A stretch of DNA of 64,000 bases from Hemerocallis citrina (Eukaryota > Streptophyta > Magnoliopsida > Asparagales > Asphodelaceae), in the NCBI GenBank assembly GCA_017893485.1, contig JACEHZ010000374.1:960001-1024000 (forward strand), read 5' to 3'. Below, one piece after another: positions 44,282 to 54,677 of this stretch. Within the stretch, counting starts at the first letter, position 1. Each line of letters opens with the position of its first letter. Under the pieces are notes generated by a model. That model worked only from the letters and a program-made list of their open reading frames with translations. It was not told where the DNA came from and searched no databases. Made by a program: the position numbers and the translations under genes.

Positions 44282-46518
44282 ATGTCTAGGGCTCAGTCCG
44301 GCTCCTCGGCTTCAACCTCGAGGGAGGAGGATGACCCCCACACAGGCCTCGCCGACTCGATGTCCTGGGAGGAGGATACCACAGTGTACGATGTGAAGCC
44401 GCTTCGTGTTAGGAAGCCGTTCGTCGTACAGAGCAGTAACTCTGAGGAGGAGGGCAGCGACAGACCGGATGAGGTGGAGGTATTGGACCTGGTGTCGGAT
44501 GACAGTGAGGAAGGAGGAGAAGCTGAAGTGTCAGAGGTTCGGAAGAAGGGCAAGGGGGGAGTGTCGACGGTTCGGAGGAAGGGCAAGGGGGCCAGCTCTT
44601 TTTCAACGGCGACCGTCCTCGAGCCACTGGCCACCCCTTCTCCGAAGAAGGCCAAGAAAAAGAGACAGCCGAGAAAGAAGTGGACGATGCCCAGTAGCCC
44701 GAACAAGACGACCCCTGCTCGTGATTTGGCGACCGGGTTCTTATCGCAGCCAAAGTCGATCATGCAGCATCCTGACGACCTTTCGGACAAAATTTTGTAC
44801 GGGGTCTAGCCATCTTCGCCTAGCTGCCAAAAGATAAAGATGGACGCCACACCGTCAATCCTGGAGGTGGGCGACTTGGACGTCATTCGCTCGGCCTTTC
44901 ACACCGGGCTGGACTATGTGATGTTGCCGAGCCCAGGTCTTCGACCCACCGACCCTCTGTCGGAGTGGTACTGTATCTTCTCGGCTGATGCGTTCGGCTC
45001 TGAACTGCGGTTGCGGATCCACCCGTTTATCCGAGAGGTGTTGAATTGGGCATTGCTGGCACCGATGTAATATGGGCCGAATTCATGGAAGCAGATGGTG
45101 TGCTTCGTGCTGCTATGTGAGGAGAGGAAGTTGCCACTGAGGTTGGATGTCTTCCGCGCGATGCTAGGGATCAGCTCATCCGGGGAGTTCGAGGGCATTT
45201 TTTACATCTCCCCTCGGGGCCGAGGGAAAGTAGTCCATGGCCACCCGGACTCGATCAAAGAGTGGAAGAGGAAGTACTTCGTCATTCGAAGCCAAAAGCC
45301 TTGGGACATTCCCACTCGGTGGAATTTCTACAAACCGAACTTCAAGGCACCGAGGCCGAAGGACCTATCCGCCGAGGAGTGGGGATATGTCGAGTTCCTT
45401 CGGAAGGGGACCAGCATCAGCTGGCCGAAGGTGACGGAAGGTCACATGGCCTGTGTCGGACTGAGCCCAGCCACATCTAGTATGTAGTTTGTTCCATTTT
45501 TCTTGTCCTTGTATTTTTTACGCTCATTGTTCTTAATGGGTCTTCTTGTAGGTATGGACCCAGAATTGATCAATGCTAGAATGATCACCCTGAAGAAGCA
45601 GAGGGTTGAGCAGGGTGAGCAAGGGAAGAGAGCGAGGGGGTCCTCGCAGGTCGTCTCCGACACCCCTATTGAACCGAGGGCGAAGAAAGCACGCCCTGAG
45701 GCGAGCAAGGAGGTGCTCGTCCCGTCGAGCCCTGGCGAGAAGATGGTGACCTACCGCGCCAAGGGGAAGGTACCTCCGCTCCGGGCCGATGCTGCGGAAA
45801 TCGTGGGTGAGGAGATTTTGCAGCCGTAGGCCCCGGACTGGTCGATCCGGAAGGGTGTTAGCTTGATCGAGGGGGCCATCGCCGTCGAGGTCGTCGATAA
45901 GCTGGCGACCCCCCGGGATCGACAGAGCATGAGCAACGACACCCTGGAGTGGCCTACATGCGGTTGGCGCAGGCGAACATCCTGGTAAGGTCTACCAGTC
46001 CCTTTTTTACACAAATTTTTATACGACACGACCCTTCTCTCGAACCAACATTTGTGTTGCAGGCTTGTCTAGAGGGGGCCCAGGTGATGAAGCTTCATGA
46101 GAAGGCCCTGGCACAGGAGAGGGAGCGAGCGAACAAATACCAACGGGAGATGAAGGAGATGAAGATCGAGCTCGAAGGCTCCCACAAGAGGAAGCAGAAG
46201 ATAAAGGTCGAGCTCGCTTCTATGGAGAGCGAGTGCGTTCGGAAGGTGAGCTTGCTGAGGAAGAAGTTCGCAAAGGAGAATGACCTGCTCACGACGAAGG
46301 CCCAGGATATGATAATCGAGGCCCAAAACGAGGTCTACGAGAAGGCCCCGAGTCATGTGAGGTACTTCTACCCGACCATCGATCTGACCGATTTCGATTA
46401 TAACATGGTAATCGAGCCGAACCCGAAGACTCCCAAAGGGGGCGAGCAAGACGAGGAGCCCATCGCCCCGGCTGTGGACCTTCCCCTCGACCAGGCCGAT
46501 CCAGAGGTGGGGAATTAA
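44282..46518 (+). pseudogene. Antisense accessory gene of the Tat element (Transposase_28-like, coiled coil), degraded
   Basis: Exon 1 (44282 to about 45478) opens MSRAQSGSSAST, has acidic and Lys-rich segments (KKAKKKRQPRKKW, possible nuclear signal), then a domain like Pfam Transposase_28 (putative gypsy-type transposon): GDLDVIRSAFHTGLDYVMLP, WYCIFSADAFGSELRLRIHP, YGPNSWKQMVCFVLLCEER. In-frame stops are at 44807 (TAG) and 45068 (TAA). Likely GT-AG introns at about 45479-45551 and 45983-46062. The last exon encodes a coiled coil (HEKALAQERERANKYQREMK onward) and an acidic tail. Function unknown. Pol II expression on the strand opposite pol is inferred. Confidence 0.65.
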
Positions 46519-47504
46519 GCCGCTCGCCTCCTTGTTTTTGTTTTCTCTTTCTTCTTTGTTGTATTTGCCAACCACAGACTAGCCACTGCATTTTTGTATT
46601 ACGAATTTGATTTATGAAAAAGGATTTTTTGTTTGGCCAAGTGTTTTGACTTTGACCGCTTATTTTGGGGAAGTGTAGCTTCGCCGAACGTACCTTCTGG
46701 ATTATTTTTGTTTGGCCGAGTGTTTCGGCATTTGGAATGATGGTTGTTTTTCCCTGTGAGGTGCCGGCCCTTCCTTTCGAGGCGGACCCTCGCCACTTCG
46801 ATGTGGCGTGGCTTCAGAGCAAGATCAAGGTCCTTGAGTCCATGTTGGTTCGTTACCGGGAGGGGGCTCGCGATCAGAATGTCGCATTTCACTACTACCG
46901 AAACAAATCCGAGGCGCTGAGTGTGGAGGCGACCAAGTTGAAGAGGGCAATGGTAGATCGCGATCTAGGCAGTGCCAGCCTTGGGCATACCATGTCGAGT
47001 GCCTCGGTGCAGCGACCCTCGTCAGAGAGGCTCCTTTGCGATGTTATAGTGGAAAAAGAGATGGAGATACAACGTTAGAAGACAATGCTGGGCATGTCTG
47101 GTACGAGGACAGGCTCTTCTTCGGGTGGTCGTCGAGCGGAGGGTGTTCCCACGGTGCTGATGTTACCGGAGCATACTCGGCCAGCCGATGCCCAGAGCTC
47201 TGTGGTCGGTGTTTCGACTTTGTCCGACCCCAAGGGTCACCATGATGAGGAGGGATGTCCCAGCCGTTCGGTCGGAGTCGGGTTATCTTGCATCGGACCC
47301 GAGGGGCACTAAGAAGTCTTTGATTTCCCCCTTTTTTTAGCTGAGTGAAGTGGTTTGTAATATTCTTGTTCTTCCGACGGTGCTTAATTAATAAAAGAGT
47401 GTGAATAAGGAGTTTCGTTTCTCTTTTTGTTCTTGCAACCCGTTTTCGGGAGAGCTATCGAGGAGGTGAGGGTCGGCGCCTAGCGTTCTGGCTTGGGTGC
47501 CATA
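46519..47504 (+). other. Region between antisense gene and array B
   Basis: Contains one further open stretch (46665-47078; WLQSKIKVLESMLVRYREGA, coiled-coil-like), perhaps a remnant of an additional exon or a duplicated tail of the antisense gene. There is no recognised domain. Nothing else is seen. Confidence 0.4.
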
Positions 47505-47930
47505 GCTTAAGAAAGCTACCCCTGTGCTCGACATTGGATCGGAGCTGCCGAGGAGTTGAGGGTCGGCACCCAGTGTTCGGACTTGGATGCCATAGCTTGA
47601 GAAAGCTACCCCTGTGCTCGACATTGGATCAAAGCTACCGAGGAGTTGAGGGTCAGTGCCCAGTGTTCGGACTTGGGCGCCATAGCTTGAGAAAGCTACC
47701 CCTGCACTCGACATTGGATCAGAGCTGCCGAGGAGTTAAGGGTCGGCGCCCAGTGTTCAGACTTGGGCACCATAGCTTGAGAAAGCTACCCCTGTGCTCG
47801 ACATTGGATCGGAGCTACCGAGGCTGATGAAGGACGACACCCAGTGTTCAGACTTGGGCGCCATAGCTTGAGAAAGCTACCCCTGTGCTCGATATTGGAT
47901 TGGAGCTACCGAGGCTGACGAAGTTTAATA
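47505..47930. repeat. Tandem array B, 90-bp unit, about 4.7 copies
   Basis: Units begin GAGAAAGCTACCCCTGTGCT at 47599, 47689 and 47779 (exact 90-bp steps), with flanking copies. The first half of the unit (GAGAAAGCTACCC, GTGCTCGAC, then GGAGC, GAGG, GGGTCGGC) matches array A in the same orientation. Confidence 0.9.
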
Positions 47931-48077
47931 AAAAAAGCATTTTTACTTGAGCCTTTTGATACATGAAGAGAGGCGCTAACAGATTTTTACATGGCAGGTT
48001 ACAAAAGTGTTATTTACATAAATCAAACTAAAACCCTACTTCTGCCCTTCCAAAAATTTGATCAGGTGTTCGGCGTT

Positions 48078-49417
48078 TCAGGGTCTTTTGACCGCTCGGC
48101 CCTCCATATCCACGAGTCGGTAGGTGCCCGGGCGTATAACCTCGGCTACCTTGTAGGGGCCTTCCCAGTTGGGGGCCAGCTTTCTTTTTCTCGTAGGGTC
48201 GGAGACAGACAATTTGCAGAGCATGAGGTCTCCGGCCTTGATATCAGTGGGGCGGACTTTCTTGTTGTAAAACCTTTCGATCCGCTGCTGGTAAATGCTT
48301 CTTCTTACGGCAGACTTCTCTCTGACCTCGGCAACGAGGTCTAGGTTGGCCCTTAGGCCGGATGAGTTGTCGGCTTTGTCGAAGGCCATGACGCGCGGAG
48401 AAGGGAGGCCGATCTCGACGGGGATAACCGCCTCCGTCCCGTAAGTTAAATTGAACGGTGTTTCGCCCGTAGGAATTCTCTTTGTAGTCCGGTGCGCCCA
48501 CAGCACGCTAGGCAGTTCTTCTACCCACTGTCCCTTGGAGGAACTGTCGAGGTGCTTCTTCAGGCCATCAAGTATCTGTCGGTTCACGTTTTCCGCTTGG
48601 CCATTTGACTGGGGATGACATATGGCTGAGAAGCGCTGCTGGATGCCGATGTCTTCGCAAAACCTGCGGAAGTTCTGGCCCGCGAATTGGGTCCCATTGT
48701 CCGTGATCAGGACCTGAGGAATCCCGAACCGGCAGATGATGTTTTTCCAGAAGAATTGTTGGGTTTGTCGCTCGGTGATTGTTAATAGGGGCTCGGCCTC
48801 GATCCATTTTGTGAAATAATCGATGGCGACTATTAGGAATTTCCTCTGTCCGGTTGCCACGGGAAAGGGGCCACCAAGTCCATCTCCCACATAGCAAACG
48901 GGGTCAGACTGGCCAGCGAACGGAGGTTGGCCTGAGGAAGTCTCTTGATAGGGGAGAATCTTTGGCACGGACCGCACCTCTTGACTAGGTCCTGGGAGTC
49001 TTGCAGCATTGTTGGCCAATAATACCCATGGTTCAGGGCCTTCCTGGCCAACAATCTGCTTCCCATGTGACATCTGCCGATCCCCTCATGAAGTTCTTTG
49101 AGCGCGTAGCTAGCTTCCTCATCGGTGAGGCAGTGGAGGTAGGGCTTCCCGTCCGCTAGGGTGTACGAGCGTTTGAAGAGGACGTCGTTGATCATGACAA
49201 ACCTTTCAGCTCGAACCCAGATCCTTCTCACCTCGGCCCGATCTTTGGGGAGCTCGGCTTTCAGCAGAAACCTTCGGATTGGGGAGGTCCAGTCGTCCGG
49301 ACGGGCCTTGTTGTTTATGCACATTGTCTCTGGGAGGTCGATGCTCGGCTTCAGGAGGATTTCGATGAGTACTGTTCGGTCGAGGCCTTCGAAGGATGAG
49401 GAGGCAAGTTTCGACAA
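48078..49417 (-). pseudogene. Tat integrase, two overlapping frames
   Basis: The zinc-binding part (49417-48833) has LKELHEGIGRCHMGSRLLAR and CGPCQRF, the H-H-C-C pattern. The core (49073-48078) has VAIDYFTKWIEAEPL, VLITDNGTQFAGQNF and HPQSNGQAENVNRQ, so all three catalytic acidic residues are present. The C-terminal part includes KLAPNWEGPYKVAEVIRPG. A frameshift at about 48850-49070 splits it. It would cut the target and join LTR ends in the nucleus if intact. Confidence 0.85.
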
Positions 49418-49422
49418 GGCGT

Positions 49423-50350
49423 CTACCTGGGCGTTTGCTCCCTTGGAACCCTAAGGACAGTGGAGCAGTTGAAGGACGACAAGAGCTGCCGAACCACGGA
49501 CAAGTATCGGATCATTCGGTCGTCGCGAGCCTCGTACTCCCCGGTGATCTGGTTATCCACGAGCTGAGAGTCGCTGAAGGCCCTGATCTGCTTCACACCG
49601 TCCAGTGTGCCAAAGTTAGTCTGGCAATCATAGCCTCGTATTCCGCCCATTGTTAGAGGACGGGAAGTTAAGGCAGAGAGAATACTGGAGGAGGAAGTGG
49701 TTAGGGCCTCGTAGGATGATCCCAGCACCACTCCTGAATTTGTAGGAGGATCCATCGACGTAGATTTCCCAGGTCGAATCCGAATCTCCGTTATCGAGTT
49801 GTTCGGGAACGGTGCATTCGATGATAAATTCGGCGATGGCTTGCCCCTTGATTGCCGTCCTTGGCTGGTAGCTGATGTCGTACTGGCTTAGCTCGATCAA
49901 CCACTTGACTAAGTGGCCGGATTTCTCTGGCTTGTGAAGTACGGTCGTGAGGGGTTGGTTAGTTAGCACTTGGATAGAGTGCACCTGGAAGTAAGGGCGG
50001 AGCTTCCGGGCGGCCATGACCAGAGCATAGGCTACTTTCTCTATTCTTGCGTACCTCGTCTCGATGGGGAGCAGGACCTTGCTCACATAGTATAGTGGCT
50101 TCTGAACACCATCATCTTCACGGATGAGGACTGCGCTGAGGGCGCTTTCTAAGGCGGATAGGTATAGCCAGAGTGGCTCGCCTGGCTCGGGCTTGCTAAG
50201 GAAAGGCGGGTTGGCAAGGTACTGCTTTAGTTGTTCGAACGCCTCCTGTTGAGGGGTGCCCCATTCGAAGCCCCTCTTTCCTCGCAGAGCTTTGAAGAAT
50301 GGTAGGGATTTCTCTCCAGATTTGGAGAGGAAACGGCCGATGGCCGCCAA
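49423..50350 (-). pseudogene. Tat RNase H and archaeal-like second RNase H
   Basis: The first domain (50350-49860) has PLWLYLSALESALSAVLIRE, PLYYVSKVLLPIETRYARIE and VLTNQPLTTVLHKPEKSGHL. The second starts TWEIYVDGSSYKFRSGAGII and, after a frameshift near 49650, continues GVKQIRAFSDSQLVDNQITG to RVPREQT. An extra archaeal-type RNase H is a recognised trait of Tat elements. Confidence 0.85.
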
Positions 50351-50365
50351 TCTTCCCGTAAGCCT

Positions 50366-51351
50366 CTAGACTTCCTTGACGTTCTGGGGAAGAGCCATGT
50401 CTATTATGGCCTGGATCTTCTTCGGGTTCGCCTCGATGCCGCGCTGGCTGACAACGAACCCGAGGAATTTTCCGGACGAGACGCTGAAGGCGCATTTGGC
50501 GGGGTTAACCCTCATGTTATGTGTCCGGAGTATGCCGAAGGCTTCTTCGAGGTCGGCGACGTGGTCCTGTCCCTGCCGGCTTTTGACGAGCATGTCGTTG
50601 ACATAAACCTCCATGTTATGACCAATCAGGTCCTTGAAGATTCGGTTTATAAGCCGCTGGTAGGTGGCTCCGGCATTCTTCAGCCCGAAGGGCATGACGC
50701 GGTAACAGAAGAGACCTTGGTCCGTGAGGAAGGAGGTCTTTGCGATGTCCGGCAGGAACATCCGGATCTGATTGTAGCCTGAAAAGGCGTCCATGAAGGA
50801 CAGGGGCTCGTGACCCGAGGTCGCGTCGATCAAGGCGTCGATGCTGGGAAGAGGGAAAGGATCTTTGGGGCATGCTTTGTTTAGATCCGTGAAGTCTATA
50901 CAGATCCTCCAGCTTCCGCTTGCCTTCTTCACCATGACGATGTTTGCTAACCACTCGGGGTAGCTGACCTTTTGGATGAATCGGGCAGACAAGAGCTTGT
51001 CTACCTCGATCTTTACCACTTGCTGCCTTTCCGGGGAAAATTTGTGCCTCTTCTGGACGACCGGCTTCGAACCAGAAATGACGCTCAGCCTGTGCTGATC
51101 AGGTTTTCGAATATCCCGGGCATATCGGACGGCTTCCAGGCGAAGAGGTTGATATTGCGGCGGATGCAGCTGACTATGTCTGCCTTTAGATTTTTGGCGA
51201 GGGAGCGGCTCACTCGAAACCACTTCGACTCGTCCTCTGTCCCGAACGAGACTTCCTCCAGCTCGTCCGCGGGTTCGAGGTCCGGTTGGAATCTTTCTGG
51301 CTGGAGCTCGTTGGCGTCGAGGGGGAACACAACCCCTCCTGCTGCAGTCAT
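50366..51351 (-). pseudogene. Tat reverse transcriptase
   Basis: The lead-in ADIVSCIRRNINLFAWKPSD (51351-51085) is in another frame. The RT palm and fingers follow: VMVKKASGSWRICIDFTDLN, PLPSIDALIDATSGHEPLSF, MDAFSGYNQI, LFCYRVMPFGLKNAGATYQR. The catalytic box reads YVND instead of YVDD, so a metal-binding Asp is lost. It ends at a stop near 50366. The protease that should precede RT is missing. Confidence 0.85.
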
Positions 51352-51399
51352 GTAGCTCGGGGTGGCGGTTCAGAGTGCGAGTGGGTGGCGAAGGCCTCC

Positions 51400-52705
51400 G
51401 GTTTCTCGTATCCTTCCGGTCCCTCTGGTTTTCCCTTGTGAACTCACGGAGGTATCCTCGTTGGATGAGGGCCTTGATTTCGTCTTTCAGGGCCCGACAC
51501 TGGTCGGTTTCGTGCTCGTGATCCCGATGGAAGCGGCAGTAGAAGCGCTGGTCTCGCTTCTTGTTGTTGCTCGGTCGAGGGGGTAATCGGACGAGGCCCT
51601 TGTCCTCTATTTCTAGGAGGATGGCGGACACGTTCTGTGTCAAGGGCATGTATCTCTCGAAGCGGGGGACCGGAGGTGCCCTCTTCATACCAACCCCTTC
51701 TTTTGTTACTTTCCTGGCAGGCTCGGTCTCATCGACCTTGCGCTTGCTCTTTCCTGTAGCTTCCTTGGTGCCTTCCGGGTTTAGAGCTTCTTCCGCCCGT
51801 ATGTACTTCTCGCTCCGGTTGAGTAGGTCGGAGAAGTCCTGGGGGGCTTCTTGGCCAAGAAAACCTTTAGCTGGCTGTGTCGGACATTGTGCCGAAAGGC
51901 GGTCTTGCTTCTGTGGTGAACCTCCTGACGAAGTCACGGAGTGACTCTCCTTCCCTCTGACGGAGGTCTAGTAAGGACGCGCTTGTCTTCTTGGCCTTCC
52001 TGCTGGTTATGAAGTGGGCCAGAAAGTTGGCCTCCAGCTGGTCGAACGAGAAGATTGAGCCCGGTGGGAGCTTGGAGAACCATTCTCGAGCTGGGTCCCG
52101 GAGTGTTGCGGGGAACACGTGGCACAACAGGGGATCCGAAGAGCTGTGAATCATCATGAGGGTCTTGAAACCCTCCATGTGATCAGCAGGATCACCCTCG
52201 CTGTTGTAGGTCTCGAACTGTGGAGGCCAAAATTTTCGGGGAATCTCCGCTTCTAGGATAGGGGCCGAGAAAGGTGGTCGGGTTGGCTTGCGGCCTAGAG
52301 CGGGGTTGGGAACGCCGTTGCCGAGGTGGTCGAGGCGGTTCTCCATGTCCAGCAAGCATCGGAGCACCTCATTTTCGCATTCGGAGAGATAGGTCAGGTC
52401 CAGGTCAGGTCACGAAGGTGGTTCCCTCCATCGCCCGTTCGGTGGGATTGGTTGAATGTCTCGGCTTTGGGTGCTCCGTGAATGGCCTCCATGATTTCGT
52501 CCCGGAAGCTTCGGAACTCGGCCCTTGTGACCGCACCATGGTCGATTGGGCCGTGCTGGGGCGGTGGCCTTCGACCGATGCGGCTGAGCGCCGACGCTCG
52601 TCCTTCGGGCGGAGGTCTTGTGTGGTTCGGGGCCGAGTTGGAAGCGGCCCCTCCCCTGGTCTGACTCGCCCGTCGATTCTGGATGACCCGGCGAAGGTCG
52701 GGCAT
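51400..52705 (-). pseudogene. Tat gag polyprotein, three frames
   Basis: The N-terminal part (52705-52394) has RAEFRSFRDEIMEAIHG. The Retrotrans_gag core (52367-51867) has DPADHMEGFKTLMMIHSSSD, ATLRDPAREWFSKLPPGSI and DLRQREGESLRDFVRRF. The C-terminal part (51937 onward) has CRFHRDHEHETDQCRALKDE, the zinc-finger-like CHDC motif of Tat gag. At least two frameshifts. It would form the particle shell. Confidence 0.8.
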
Positions 52706-52902
52706 GACCGAACGAGATGCATCCTGCTGGTGTCCGAGGCTGACCCTCGGATTATTCGATCCGTGAGGGTCCTCGGGGACATCCTAAAAAGAAGGATCGT
52801 CCGGGAGACGGGCCGAGGTAACAGCTCTCCTGGGCTTGGGTCCCATGTGAGCTTGGATTGGTGCTACCGGCGAGGCTCGGGCTGTCGTCCGTATCGATAG
52901 CT

Positions 52903-52920
52903 TTCCTACAGACGGCGCCA
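52903..52920 (-). other. Primer binding site of the Tat element
   Basis: TGGCGCCGTCTGTAGGAA on the minus strand, three bases inside the 5' LTR. The first nine bases match the 3' end of plant tRNA-Asp including CCA (from general knowledge of that tRNA). Confidence 0.7.
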
Positions 52921-52923
52921 ACC

Positions 52924-53430
52924 TGATGCAGTTTGTTTTTGGGAAGTGTGGGTGCACCAGGCGTGAGTTGTATTTGTTTGTTTTGTGGAAGGACACGGTA
53001 CTGGACGGTACGCCCGACCCTTGGCAGGACGGACACGATTGGTTATGGAGGCGGAGGTCGGATGCTCGGCTTGGTAGTGGAGGATCGGCTCGGATCCAGG
53101 GGTCTCGTGTACCTGCACTCGGCCTAGGAACACCGGGGTTGGTCCCGGTGGCAGGCCCTTCGACGGTCTAGTTAGTTACTGAAGTGGAGCAACAGTAGCT
53201 AGGATTTTAGAGGGAAAAGATTAATTACCCTTGAAGGTGGAAGAGGGCCTGGTATTTATAGGCATGCCAAATGGGTATGGATCCATTTGGGCCGGGTCTG
53301 GATCCGTAGACCCGTGGGCCTGGTGGAGTAGAAGCCCATGGGCTTAAGGGCGATCTGATGATCATGGGTGAGAGCTTTTCGAGGAGATCGGATGGCCTAG
53401 GATGTGCCAGGTCATTTTTCCCCTATGTCA
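52924..53430 (-). repeat. 5' LTR of the Tat element (507 bp)
   Basis: Starts TGACATAGGG in element orientation and ends ACTGCATCA. TATA box TATAAATA at 53253-53260 (minus strand), giving a transcript toward gag. Confidence 0.92.
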
Positions 53431-53640
53431 ATAGTCCTAATACTTCCAAGGATTATAGGCCTATAATTGCTGGGAACTTTTGTTACAAAATAATCGCTAA
53501 GGTGCTTGCAAATCTGCTAAAACTAGTCTTTGAATCTATTATTGGCAAAGAACAAGGGGCTTTGGTTGAGGTAAGATCTATGCTAAACATCGTTTTTATG
53601 GCTCGAGAGAGTCTTGATTCAGTAAGAGGAAAAGGTAAAT
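53431..53640 (+). pseudogene. L1-type LINE RT (piece 3)
   Basis: PNTSKDYRPIIAGNFCYKII, KVLANLLKLVFESIIGKEQG and FMARESLDS match the next RT block of plant L1 elements. It joins piece 2 in frame when the Gypsy element and one copy of its 5-bp duplication are removed. Similarity ends at about 53640; the YADD-containing part is absent. Confidence 0.8.
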
Positions 53641-54048
53641 CTGTTATAAGACCCTCCGGTCTCCGGAAACTCAGAGCCGGCCCTGTTCGTGGTGATCTAA
53701 AGATAGGGATAGCAAGGGGTCCGATCCTACAAGATCCACTTGTTATAAGACCCACATGTTGATTTGCTAAGTTATCGGAGAATCCACTTGGGAATCCTAA
53801 CCCAGTGGATTATCAATTCAAATTTGAGTTTGGCATAATGTTAGCGAGCCTAGCTAAAGGTACTTGACATTTTGAAATTTTGTCAGCTAAGTCCCAGTTC
53901 GTCCTTTAATATGCTACTAATGTTACCCTGTGCCATGACTAAAATAATTTTGAGGGACACATAAAATTATATGGAATTAAAAAATTTAGAGATACTCCTT
54001 AACTATTTTAATCAGAATATAACCAAACGGTAACAAATCTACATATTA
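53641..54048. other. Unassigned repeat-like sequence
   Basis: The 13-mer TGTTATAAGACCC occurs at 53642-53654 and again at 53741-53753 around a short GC-rich segment. The second copy could open an LTR (TGTTATAAGACCCACATG), but no partner is seen. Confidence 0.35.
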
Positions 54049-54674
54049 GAGCATCCACACTCTTTTTTGCCAAATTTGGCAATTTGACAAATGAGAAATG
54101 ACAAAAAGATAGTTTTGCTGTCGTAGTGTTTTGCCAAAATATGAAGAAAAAATATTCTCGGATGGAAAATGTTCCGCCTGAGCTAATTTTTTTCTTCTTC
54201 AATGTTTAAGGTGATTAAATTAGAGATTAGTTGTTCAATTAGCTAAATTATTCATTAGTGATTAAATTACACATTAAATTAGTGATTATGGGTTAAATTA
54301 GTGGTTGGCAAAGGACGGGACATGTTGTTCCTTCCAAACAAAAAATGGTGTCGGACGGGACAATATGTACCGTCTGATGGGGGGAATTTTAATTTAAAAA
54401 ATTCCTAGGATGAAACATGTTGTTTCGTCTGATCGTTTTATAAAAAAATATATATATTAAAAAATTATTAGCCGAAACAACATGACTCATTCAATCAAAT
54501 TAAAAAATAAAAAAATTACGAGGACGAAACACGTAGAATTCCCAAATACTTTCTCATATTTGAGACGACACTGTTCCCACATTCTCAAAATTTGGCAAAT
54601 TGAGAAACGACTGCAACGCTAATTTTGCCAAATTATGGGAAAAACGGCAAAATAAGAAATGAGTGTGGATGCTC
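54049..54674. mobile_element. MITE, PIF/Harbinger-type, second family member
   Basis: 626 bp with terminal inverted repeats GAGCATCCACACTC and GAGTGTGGATGCTC and the TTA duplication (54046-54048 and 54675-54677). Inside are modules such as GGGACATGTTGTTCC and GAAACATGTTGTTTC, like the palindromes of the 3134-3578 copy. Confidence 0.8.
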
Positions 54675-54677
54675 TTA

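Larger units (their letters stand above)
40499..53430 (-). mobile_element. Tat-lineage Ty3/Gypsy LTR retrotransposon, nearly complete (12.9 kb)
   Basis: LTRs 40499-41019 and 52924-53430, roughly 95% identical by eye plus a 14-bp indel. Target duplication is ATAAT (40494-40498) and ATAGT (53431-53435); it lies in LINE RT and removing the element restores the frame. Minus-strand order is PBS, gag, RT, RNase H, second (archaeal-like) RNase H, integrase. After pol come a tandem array, an antisense gene and a second array. The second RNase H, tRNA-Asp-like primer site and antisense ORF fit the Tat lineage. Protease is missing and gag-pol has several frameshifts. Confidence 0.9.

Noticed and set aside
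44293..44790. 165-residue minus-strand ORF
   Set aside because: Shadow of the plus-strand antisense accessory gene, whose start and motifs are conserved in the second element.
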